This document shows, one piece after another, positions 1 through 5,489 of a DNA stretch of 6,327 nt; position 1 is the first letter of the stretch; every line of letters begins with the position of its first letter. The translations under genes were made by a program, and so were the position numbers. Under the pieces are notes generated by a model. The model was not told the DNA's origin and did no database searches. It saw only the letters and a list, made by a program, of their open reading frames with translations. The DNA is from an uncultured Bacteroidales bacterium (GTDB lineage: Bacteria > Bacteroidota > Bacteroidia > Bacteroidales > Paludibacteraceae). The stretch lies in the NCBI GenBank assembly GCA_937907165.1, contig CALCUH010000091.1, positions 1 to 6,327 of the forward strand, read 5' to 3'.

Positions 1-258
1 ACTCAAGTGGCAGTGGGCACTAAGTTGGAACCTACGCTCAGTGAGAAGACAGAGGAAGATAAATTCTCCATCTGCACTTTTGACCGTAGCATTGTTGTAG
101 AGAATGCGGATGCTGATATCAGTGTGTGCGATGTAATTGGTTGTCTTGTCGCCCGTAGAGTGGGTGTGCATTCCGTGTCGGAACGCATCGAAGTTCCAAA
201 CATAGGCGTTTATGTCGTTAAATGCGGTGATGTGGTCAGACGTGTGATAGTCAAGTGA
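1..258 (+). CDS. C-terminal end of a secreted repeat-type protein (5' truncated by window edge)
   Basis: The reading frame is open from base 1 to a TGA at 256-258, so this is the 3' end of a gene starting outside the window. The GTG at 7 is an ordinary in-frame valine codon, not a credible start: no signal peptide or leader follows it. The visible 85 residues resemble the last ~65 residues of the 1560-residue protein encoded downstream. Both have an aromatic/Ile-rich strand, then V-N/D-N-A-x-A-D-I-x-V, a D-x-x-G-x-L-V turn, a variable loop, and the ending Y-(I/V)-V-K-C-G-x-V-V-(K/R)-(K/R). This layout matches small beta-sandwich C-terminal domains of Bacteroidota exported proteins (Por/type IX type A sorting domains and the related DUF6383-like family). 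The G-x-L-V turn and the final Tyr-x-Val-Lys strand are the family hallmarks. The rest of the protein cannot be seen. By analogy it is probably another exported repeat protein. Confidence is high that the frame is coding, and moderate for the sorting role. Confidence 0.8.
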   Translation, partial: TQVAVGTKLEPTLSEKTEEDKFSICTFDRSIVVENADADISVCDVIGCLVARRVGVHSVSERIEVPNIGVYVVKCGDVVRRVIVK

Positions 259-283
259 CAAAATTTTGTATTTTTGCACTTGG
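251..283. repeat. Nested inverted repeat at the 3' end of the upstream gene
   Basis: CAAGTG (252-257) is mirrored by CACTTG (277-282), with a possible outer T-G wobble. Between them lies a perfect 10-base palindrome, CAAAATTTTG (259-268). The left arm overlaps the TGA stop codon of the upstream gene. The outer stem is only 6 bp with a 19-base interior and no T-run after it, so it would be a poor intrinsic terminator. It could be an operator overlapping the possible promoter, a weak 3'-end hairpin, or chance in A/T-rich DNA. Confidence 0.35.
269..276 (+). promoter_or_regulatory. Possible Bacteroidota -7 promoter element for the large repeat-protein gene
   Basis: TATTTTTG fits the Bacteroidota sigma-ABfr -7 consensus TAnnTTTG and is followed by CA, a common context. 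It would give a leader of roughly 90 bases before the ATG at 371. I find no TTTG at the expected -33 distance, and the region is T-rich, so a chance match is possible. The leader before the ATG (about 340-370) is very A/T-rich with no Shine-Dalgarno sequence, which is usual for this phylum. Confidence 0.4.
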
Positions 284-370
284 TTTTGGACTATTGTCTT
301 ACGAGGGCACTCTCAACTGAAATGTTTTTAGCGTATTTGAATTACAATTATTTTATCAAACATAATTATT

Positions 371-442
371 ATGAAAAATTTAATTTGCTCGCGGATATTG
401 TCCGTATTATGCTGCTTACTGATGGTGACATCAGTTTGTGGA
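371..442 (+). other. Signal peptide coding segment (residues 1-24)
   Basis: The n-region has Lys2 and Arg8, followed by a hydrophobic stretch (L-S-V-L-C-C-L-L-M-V-T-S-V) and a small-residue cleavage context V-C-G before A-E-G. The cysteines at 14-15 and 23 are not preceded by the small residue at -1 that a lipobox needs, so Sec/signal peptidase I export is favoured over a lipoprotein. The exact cut site could be one residue later. Confidence 0.75.
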
Positions 443-3400
443 GCGGAAGGTTTGTCTGCTCCAAAAGGTGATGGTTCAGCTGAGAATCCATTCCAGATTT
501 CCAATGCGGACGAGCTTTACTGGTTCGCCAGTCATGTCGATTCAGGATACTATTCCGCCAATGCGGTGCTGACCCAAGACATAGTCGTCAACGAAAATTT
601 GGCGTTTGATGCGAAAGAGGTTTCTGTTGATTCAAAAGGGAATCTTCTTGATCGAGATGAAAATATTATAGGTGATTCTATCTATAGGAAATGGAAGCCT
701 ATTTGTTCCCAATATTACAGAGATGCTATGGAATATTCTTCTGAAAAAGTGTTCTATCAAGGAACATTCGATGGTAAAAATCATACTATTAGCGGATTGT
801 ATGTGACTGCATATGATGATTATTTTTTGAGTTATGGTTTCTTTTCTGCCATTTACCAAGCCACCATACGGAATGTGGGAATTATCAACTCCGTTTTTGT
901 GGGGCAGAAACATATGAGTGCATTATGTGGCGTAAATAATAGCGGTACGATCGTGAATTGTTTCAGCTCGAGTGTCGTGCGTTCCTCATTTAAAGAATCT
1001 TATGCCGGTGGAGTATGTGAGTATAATCTGTATGGCACGATAGACTCCTGTTATCATGCCGGCTTTGTCCGTGGAGGTGAGAATGCTAATGGTGGTGTGT
1101 GCGCAAAAAACGTGGGTGGTATTGTGAAAAATTGCTATAATATTGGTTTCGTTGGAGGAGACGAAGTGATTGGTGGAATATGCGGAATAAATTATTCAGG
1201 GACAATCATTAACTGTCACAATAGCGGAATTGTAGAAGAGGATGCGAGTGAGATGGGCGGATATATTGGTGGAATCTGCGGAGAAAATAATGATACGATA
1301 GCTTGGTGCTACAATGAAGGATCCGTTAGCGGTACGGGTCCCATCGGTGGTATAGTTGGAGATGGTGACAATGATGGGGTGATATCCAATTGTTACAATA
1401 TAGGTTCGGTTTATTGTAACGATTACTACTATATGGGTGGTATCCTTGGAGATAATGTCGGGAAAATTGTCAACTGCTATAACAGGGGAACTCTTTCCTG
1501 TGAGGAATGCGATAAGGATGAAATATGTCCGACCATGTCCAAAGAAAAGCAAATTGACTCATGTTTTTATCTTCTCATCGATGGCCCATCTAACAAAGAG
1601 GGCGTGGGAAAAACATCCGAAGAATTCGTTGATGGTTCCGTGGCTGTTCTACTGCGCAAAGGAAGTAAATCGGAGACCGGTTCCTTATGGGGCCAGAATC
1701 TTGCGAAAGGCGACTCCGTACCTAACTTTTCAGGAAGGATTGTCCTGAAAATTGATTATGAAAATACTGATTTCGCATCTGATACGTTCGATTTCTCGAA
1801 GGGGTATACCATTACCAAAATTCCGGGCAAACTTGGTCATACCTTCGAGGGGTGGTTCGATAATCCTGACTTCACGGGCTCCCCGATCTCTGTTATCGAG
1901 GCGGACTCCGTGACGGGTAGCGTTAAGCTTTATCCTAAGTTCACCGTGAATAGATATCTTATCCAATATTTGGTGGATGACGAACTTTACCACTCCGATT
2001 CCATCGAATTCGGTGCTTCGATAGATGTTGCCGAAAGCCCGGAGAAGGTTGGATATACTTTTCAAGGATGGGAGAACGTGCCTCAATTTATGCCAGACAG
2101 CGATGTGGTGGTGACGGCTAAATTTAAAGGAAACATACATCTATTCCAATCTTATGTAGACGGCGTTGTTTTTGAAAGCTATAACCTTCAGTATGGCGAT
2201 TCGATACACCCTTTCGTACCTGAAAAACATGGCTATACCTTCTCGGGTTGGGGCGAAATGCCTCTGGTAATGCCAGATAGCGATGTGGTGGTGATGGGCT
2301 CTTTCTCCCTTAACCGCCATTCCCTGATTTATGTTGTTGAAAATGAGACCTATCGAATCGATACCATCGCATATGACTCTTCTTTGATTTCTTGGCAAGG
2401 ACCAGAGCGCTGGGGATGCTCTTTTGTGGAGTGGCAAGGCTTACCTGAAAGGATGCCTGACGAAGATGTGGTGGTGACGGCTGTTTATACGATTGTTTAT
2501 CCTATCAGAACCTCTCACAAGGGGGAAGAGACCTTTTTCCATATTAACAATGTGGATGACCTTTATTGGTTCGCCTCTTTTGTGAACCATAGAATAGGTA
2601 ACACAAAAATCAACGCTATTCTGGATGCTGACATTGTGGTCAATAATCTCAAGTTTGTAGGGGAGGATAGTATCGTGACTGAAGGGGAAACGTATAAGGA
2701 ATGGGTTCCTATTGGAAACGATAGCGTTCCATACATGGGCGTCTTTGATGGTAATAACCATACATTGGAGGGATTGTATTGCGACAATAGAAATGCTGAT
2801 TATGTTGGCCTGTTTGGCTATGTGAAAGATGGTACCGTGAAAAATGTCGGCGTCGTCAATTCTTATTTCCATGGTGAAAATGGTGTCGGCGGTGTGTGCG
2901 GATATGTCAAAAATGGTGCGCTTGACAGTTGTTATTGCTCGGGTGTCATAGACGGTGAAAGTGCTGGTGGTGTGTGCTACGTTTGTGAGTATGGGGATAT
3001 CACCAATTGCTATAATCTTTCCGCTGTGCGTGGAATGATTGCGGGTGGCGTGTGTGTGTATGCTTTTGGTGACGTGGCGAACTGCTACAATGCGGGTACG
3101 GTCAGTGGTGATTATGCTGCGGGTGTTTGTGCGGAATATTATGGTTCGGATACCAGTGGCACATCTATTATGACAAATTGCTACAACGTGGGGTCTGTTA
3201 ATGGAATTTCATATGCTTGTGGTATATGTTTGGAAACAAAGCAGGGAACAATCACCAACTGCTATAACATAGGGCAAGTGAGCGGACAGAATATCGTAAG
3301 CGGCTTCTGCGGGATGAATGATGGGGGTGCGATTGACAATTGCTATTTCCTTTCTGGAACAGATGATTATGCTGCACAAAAAGTCGCTGAAGAATTCAAA

Positions 3401-5053
3401 GATGGTACCGTGGTAGGTCTCTTGAATGCGGGACAGAAGGAACCTGTATGGGCTCAAGGTGCCAATCACCCTATTCTTTTATGTAACCATCTCCATGAAT
3501 TCGATAATGACGGTTTTTGCTTTTGTGATGCTTATCAGAAGCCTGCATTGGTGGACGGCGTTTATCAAATCTCCAATGCGGGTGAACTTTACTGGTTCTC
3601 CGATTTCGTGAACCATGGCATCGTGTTTAATATTAATGCCAACGCTATACTGACAGCTGATATCGTAGTCAACGAACTTGAATTCGTCGGAAAAGATAGC
3701 ATCGTGACAGAGGGGAAAAATTATAGGGAATGGGATCCTATTGGAAGAGAAAAAAGACCTTATTGTGGAACCTTTAACGGTAATCATCATACTATTAGTG
3801 GACTCTATTTGGGTGATAAGTTTAATAATCCGATTGTGGAAGGCTTGACGGAAGGTCCAGTCGCACTCCTGGAAGAGGGGGCAGATAATAAGATGCGTTT
3901 GGTAGGTCTCTTTGGATGTGTGAAAGACGACTCCATTAAAAATGTCGGTGTCATTAACTCCTATTTCCAAAATAGTAATATCGCGGGTGGTATATGCGCA
4001 ATGTGCAGAAATTCTGTCATCGACAGTTGTTACAACGCAAGCCGAGTCGTTGGCAACCAATACACGGGAGGTATCTGTGGATTGATAGAGGATAACGGAA
4101 CGATCTCCAACTGTTACAACACAGGCTCTGTCTCTGACGAAATTGCGGTTGGCGGTGTGTGTGGAAGATGTGGATTTGGTAGGATTGTAAACTGCTATAA
4201 TACAAGTGATATATTTGTGTCGGGTAGCGAGATGCTCGTTGGTGGTGTGTGTGGTGAATGTGGTGTTGTGGGTTCTCTGCAAATGTGCCATAACACCGGT
4301 AATATTCGTGTGGAAGGAACTTTTTTGACGATTGGTGGTGTGTGTGGTGTTCTTGAGGGAAATCTTGAATATTGTTACAATATGGGGGCTATTCAAGGAA
4401 ATGCAGAGCCCTTTTTGTCCGCTGGTGGCGTGTGTGGATACGCTGACCTAACTTCTCATTTTATCCAAAATTGCTTCAATACGGGTGATATGGATGTGGA
4501 AGGCCCATCTGCCTATGCCTATGCCTGTGGCATTTGTGGCGTAACTTATGGCGGCGAAATCGTCAATTGCTATAATGTGGGGAGGATAAATGGAAATTAT
4601 GCTGGTGACGTGTATACGCATGAGGAAGACATGCCTGATTGTGAAATTATCAATTGCTATAGTCTCTCGGATGCCGAATCGGACAATCCGATGTATAAAA
4701 CAGCCAAGCAATTCGCCGATGGTACAGTCGCCGCTTTGTTGCATGAGGGTGAGAATGGATCCCAATGGGGTCAGAATTTGTCGGCGGAAAACTCTTTGCC
4801 GGATTTCTCCGGCGTGATTGCCAATCAGGTCTCTTCATTTGCCTCCAATAATGCGTCCGATGATGTCGAGATTTGGGGCTATGAGGGCGCCATCTACGTG
4901 GATAACGCTCATGCGGACATCTACGTCTATGACCTCTTCGGCAGATTGGTCGTACGCGTGGCGGCAGCGGGATGCGGTGCAGTCATCCCTATGGATGTTA
5001 AGCGAATATACATTGTGAAATGTGGTCATGTCGTAAAGAAAATTATGCTTTAA
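371..5053 (+). CDS. Large secreted cysteine-rich GLUG / InlB-type repeat protein with C-terminal sorting-like domain
   Basis: This gene encodes 1560 residues. The ATG at 371 is chosen because a signal peptide follows at once (Lys2, Arg8, hydrophobic core ~9-22, likely cut after VCG at 24). No lipobox is seen, so a type I signal is likely. Three related modules each open with a Q-I-S-N-A-x-E-L-Y-W-F-like motif (residues ~41, 723, 1065), then an A-I-L-x-A-D-I-V-V-N strand, a W-x-P-I segment, an F-(D/N)-G-x-x-H-T-(I/L)-x-G-L-Y motif, a run of GLUG repeats, and a closing F-x-D-G-(S/T)-V-x-x-L-L segment. Modules 1 and 3 continue to W-G-Q-N-L...F-S-G. Between modules 1 and 2 (456-707) lie four InlB/Listeria-Bacteroides-type repeats. 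Residues ~1497-1560 form a C-terminal domain shared with the upstream gene product. Known GLUG proteins form beta-helical stalks of cell-surface or adhesin-like proteins. I see no catalytic motif, so adhesion or surface structure is the best inference. The ligand is unknown. The gene is probably monocistronic, ending at the terminator at 5148-5187. Confidence 0.93.
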   Translation: MKNLICSRILSVLCCLLMVTSVCGAEGLSAPKGDGSAENPFQISNADELYWFASHVDSGYYSANAVLTQDIVVNENLAFDAKEVSVDSKGNLLDRDENIIGDSIYRKWKPICSQYYRDAMEYSSEKVFYQGTFDGKNHTISGLYVTAYDDYFLSYGFFSAIYQATIRNVGIINSVFVGQKHMSALCGVNNSGTIVNCFSSSVVRSSFKESYAGGVCEYNLYGTIDSCYHAGFVRGGENANGGVCAKNVGGIVKNCYNIGFVGGDEVIGGICGINYSGTIINCHNSGIVEEDASEMGGYIGGICGENNDTIAWCYNEGSVSGTGPIGGIVGDGDNDGVISNCYNIGSVYCNDYYYMGGILGDNVGKIVNCYNRGTLSCEECDKDEICPTMSKEKQIDSCFYLLIDGPSNKEGVGKTSEEFVDGSVAVLLRKGSKSETGSLWGQNLAKGDSVPNFSGRIVLKIDYENTDFASDTFDFSKGYTITKIPGKLGHTFEGWFDNPDFTGSPISVIEADSVTGSVKLYPKFTVNRYLIQYLVDDELYHSDSIEFGASIDVAESPEKVGYTFQGWENVPQFMPDSDVVVTAKFKGNIHLFQSYVDGVVFESYNLQYGDSIHPFVPEKHGYTFSGWGEMPLVMPDSDVVVMGSFSLNRHSLIYVVENETYRIDTIAYDSSLISWQGPERWGCSFVEWQGLPERMPDEDVVVTAVYTIVYPIRTSHKGEETFFHINNVDDLYWFASFVNHRIGNTKINAILDADIVVNNLKFVGEDSIVTEGETYKEWVPIGNDSVPYMGVFDGNNHTLEGLYCDNRNADYVGLFGYVKDGTVKNVGVVNSYFHGENGVGGVCGYVKNGALDSCYCSGVIDGESAGGVCYVCEYGDITNCYNLSAVRGMIAGGVCVYAFGDVANCYNAGTVSGDYAAGVCAEYYGSDTSGTSIMTNCYNVGSVNGISYACGICLETKQGTITNCYNIGQVSGQNIVSGFCGMNDGGAIDNCYFLSGTDDYAAQKVAEEFKDGTVVGLLNAGQKEPVWAQGANHPILLCNHLHEFDNDGFCFCDAYQKPALVDGVYQISNAGELYWFSDFVNHGIVFNINANAILTADIVVNELEFVGKDSIVTEGKNYREWDPIGREKRPYCGTFNGNHHTISGLYLGDKFNNPIVEGLTEGPVALLEEGADNKMRLVGLFGCVKDDSIKNVGVINSYFQNSNIAGGICAMCRNSVIDSCYNASRVVGNQYTGGICGLIEDNGTISNCYNTGSVSDEIAVGGVCGRCGFGRIVNCYNTSDIFVSGSEMLVGGVCGECGVVGSLQMCHNTGNIRVEGTFLTIGGVCGVLEGNLEYCYNMGAIQGNAEPFLSAGGVCGYADLTSHFIQNCFNTGDMDVEGPSAYAYACGICGVTYGGEIVNCYNVGRINGNYAGDVYTHEEDMPDCEIINCYSLSDAESDNPMYKTAKQFADGTVAALLHEGENGSQWGQNLSAENSLPDFSGVIANQVSSFASNNASDDVEIWGYEGAIYVDNAHADIYVYDLFGRLVVRVAAAGCGAVIPMDVKRIYIVKCGHVVKKIML
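917..1498 (+). repeat. GLUG repeat block 1 (about seven units, residues 183-376)
   Basis: About seven units of roughly 27-32 residues follow the GLUG pattern G-G-x-x-G ... G-x-I-x-N-C-Y-N-x-G-x-V. They begin near residues 183, 212, 240, 267, 299, 325 and 355. Five carry Cys at the fourth position of the opening motif (186, 216, 244, 271, 303). The last two have the ordinary hydrophobic residue (GGIVG, GGILG). The partner Cys in N-C-Y-N is at 197, 227, 255, 282, 313, 341 and 369. The block closes with a degenerate D-S-C-F-Y (396-400) and a CEEC at 377-380. The repeats are diverged at the DNA level and are not a simple tandem array. Confidence 0.85.
1736..2491 (+). repeat. Four InlB / Listeria-Bacteroides-type repeats (residues 456-707)
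   Basis: The four units are centred on the G-x-x-F-x-x-W motif: GHTFEGW (489-495), GYTFQGW (561-567), GYTFSGW (621-627) and the diverged GCSFVEW (682-688). The first unit has the Listeria-Bacteroides form with a D-N-P-D-F-x-G-S-P insert and an ending K-L-Y-P-K-F. The next three share a different form: a tyrosine/valine strand, D-S-I/Y-G-D-S, P-E-K-x-GYTF, then M-P-D-(S/E)-D-V-V-V at 574, 634 and 695. Spacing is exactly 60 residues between units 2 and 3 and 61 between 3 and 4. The DNA around the MPD motifs is also nearly identical (about 2092-2117, 2272-2297). Families of this kind (Flg_new/InlB B-repeat) form ubiquitin-like beta-folds that act as spacers in surface proteins. Confidence 0.85.
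2804..3358 (+). repeat. GLUG repeat block 2 (about seven units, residues 812-996)
   Basis: A degenerate first unit (V-G-L-F-G ... N-V-G-V-V-N-S-Y-F, 812-833) is followed by six GLUG units starting near 839, 865, 891, 916, 949 and 976. All six have the Cys pair: 843/854, 869/880, 895/905, 920/937, 953/964 and 980/991. The 916 unit carries a six-residue insert (around G-S-D-T-S-G), which accounts for its longer spacing. The block ends with the closing segment A-E-E-F-K-D-G-T-V at 1006-1014. Confidence 0.85.
3902..4669 (+). repeat. GLUG repeat block 3 (about nine units, residues 1178-1433)
   Basis: A degenerate opener (V-G-L-F-G ... N-V-G-V-I-N-S-Y-F, 1178-1199) nearly matches the opener of block 2. 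Seven full units begin near 1205, 1232, 1260, 1290, 1321, 1351 and 1385, with Cys pairs 1209/1220, 1236/1248, 1264/1275, 1294/1306, 1325/1335, 1355/1368 and 1389/1400. A final broken unit (1411-1433) keeps only D-C and N-C-Y. This is the longest and most cysteine-rich block. At DNA level the word ggtggtgtgtg recurs at the unit starts. Confidence 0.85.
4859..5050 (+). other. C-terminal sorting-like domain of the repeat protein (residues 1497-1560)
   Basis: A roughly 64-residue beta-rich ending: I-Y-V-D-N-A-x-A-D-I-Y-V-Y, D-L-F-G-R-L-V, a variable loop, then I-Y-I-V-K-C-G-x-V-V-K-K-I-M-L. It parallels the end of the upstream gene product. In Bacteroidota, domains of this layout are recognised for outer-membrane translocation and surface attachment (type IX secretion). 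Related C-terminal domains such as DUF6383 also occur where that pathway is unproven. No secretion genes lie in this window, so the export route is inference. Confidence 0.65.
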
Positions 5054-5107
5054 TTTTTTATCTCTGGTCGATGGGCTGGACAGAAACCCGCCCATAACAC
5101 AGGGAGC

Positions 5108-5139
5108 CTATTCTTAGGGGATGTTCCCTTTAGGAATAG
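5108..5139 (+). repeat. Stem-loop in the 3' region of the repeat-protein gene
   Basis: CTATTC (5108-5113) pairs with GAATAG (5134-5139). The stem continues inward through U-G, U-A, A-U, two G-U and two G-C pairs, giving about 13 pairs around a short loop near 5121-5126. No T-run follows, so it is unlikely to be a terminator alone. Lying just upstream of the terminator, it could protect the mRNA 3' end. Confidence 0.55.
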
Positions 5140-5147
5140 TTAATCAA

Positions 5148-5187
5148 GGGGGAGGTGCGGAGACAATCCGTGCCTCCCTCGCTTTTT
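5148..5187 (+). terminator. Intrinsic terminator after the repeat-protein gene
   Basis: The left arm GGGAGGTGCGGA (5150-5161) pairs with TCCGTGCCTCCC (5167-5178) over 12 positions with two G-U wobbles, around the loop GACAA. Two further pairs are possible at the base (5148/5180, 5149/5179). TTTTT follows at 5183-5187. The GC-rich stem plus T-run on the + strand fits rho-independent termination of the gene ending at 5053, about 95 bases upstream. The opposite strand has no T-run on its side. Confidence 0.8.
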
Positions 5188-5203
5188 ATGCGCTTGCCGC
5201 ATA
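5187..5203. repeat. Short perfect inverted repeat next to the terminator
   Basis: TATGCG (5187-5192) and CGCATA (5198-5203) are perfect complements around a 5-base loop. It begins at the last T of the terminator tract, so it could compete with or extend that structure, or be chance. Confidence 0.4.
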
Positions 5204-5221
5204 GGCGGGAGGATTCCCCAA

Positions 5222-5259
5222 AATTCTGAATTTGAGAAGACGTTGCGCTTCTTAGAATT
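5222..5259. repeat. Bulged hairpin in the intergenic region
   Basis: The outer stem AATTCT (5222-5227) pairs with AGAATT (5254-5259). The inner stem GAGAAG (5234-5239) pairs with CTTCTT (5248-5253) with one G-U. A six-base bulge (5228-5233) lies on the left side, and the loop is 5240-5247. It lies beyond the terminator and upstream of the ilvE promoter, so it is transcribed only on read-through or from an unseen promoter. Function unknown. Confidence 0.45.
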
Positions 5260-5290
5260 GTTGATTTTCATTGAAGTTGTGTTCGTAACC

Positions 5291-5317
5291 ATCCTTTGTC
5301 CTTCATGACGGAAGGAT
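5291..5317. repeat. Short inverted repeat in the intergenic region
   Basis: ATCCTT (5291-5296) pairs with AAGGAT (5312-5317). An alternative pairing uses TCCTT just inside the left arm. The stem is short and A/T-moderate, so this is weak support for a real RNA structure. Confidence 0.3.
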
Positions 5318-5443
5318 TCCTCGTGCTTTCGTCACCGCCGTGTGTTGATGGTCCTGATTCTTAAAAAACGATTTGAAAAAGGAGCGCAGAGACCGGCGGG
5401 GCGGATTTTTTCGATTAGAGGAAAATTATTGCCCTATTTTTAC

Positions 5444-5451
5444 TATCTTTG
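5444..5451 (+). promoter_or_regulatory. -7 promoter element of ilvE
   Basis: TATCTTTG is an exact match to the Bacteroidota -7 consensus TAnnTTTG. It lies 38 bases before the ilvE ATG, implying a leader of about 30 bases. A clear -33 TTTG at normal spacing is not visible; the nearest TTG (5429-5431) is too close. The leader (to 5489) is A/T-rich with no Shine-Dalgarno sequence, typical for the phylum. The position argues that ilvE has its own transcription start. Confidence 0.65.
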
Positions 5452-5489
5452 GAAGTTTTTAAACCGAGTATTTATAACAGATATAGATT

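Larger units (their letters stand above)
5054..5489. other. Non-coding intergenic region, hairpin-rich
   Basis: This 436-base stretch between the repeat-protein gene and ilvE has no convincing ORF on either strand. From left to right it holds a small inverted repeat ATGGGC/GCCCAT (5071-5076 with 5090-5095), a longer hairpin (5108-5139), an intrinsic terminator (5148-5187), a 6-bp hairpin (5187-5203), a bulged hairpin (5222-5259), a short hairpin (5291-5317), and the ilvE -7 element (5444-5451). From about 5320 to 5440 I see nothing definable. I do not recognise any known riboswitch or sRNA family here. Confidence 0.6.

Noticed and set aside
7..258. Stand-alone 83-residue protein starting at GTG 7
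   Set aside because: The frame is open to the window edge and the sequence is a C-terminal domain with no start signals, so it is the tail of a longer gene.
371..460. Lipoprotein signal (cysteines near the end of the signal peptide)
   Set aside because: Cys14, Cys15 and Cys23 are preceded by Leu, Cys and Val rather than the small residue required just before a lipobox cysteine.
3479..4396. 305-codon open frame on the minus strand inside the repeat protein
   Set aside because: It lies wholly opposite GLUG block 3. Its threonine/histidine-rich translation is the reverse of the repeated Asn-Cys-Tyr-Asn and Gly-Gly-Val-Cys codons. No signal, domain or leader supports it.
917..4669. CRISPR-like or tandem DNA repeats
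   Set aside because: The recurring words such as ggtggtgtgtg come from protein-level GLUG units of variable length. There are no constant repeats with unique spacers.
5305..5364. 19-codon ORF upstream of ilvE as a possible attenuation leader peptide
   Set aside because: It is not enriched in Leu/Ile/Val runs, lies upstream of the ilvE -7 element so would not be in that transcript, and is not followed by an attenuator-like terminator.
5390..5412. Second terminator before ilvE, ending in a T6 run at 5406-5411
   Set aside because: The preceding GC-rich bases form only a 3-bp stem, too weak for an intrinsic terminator.
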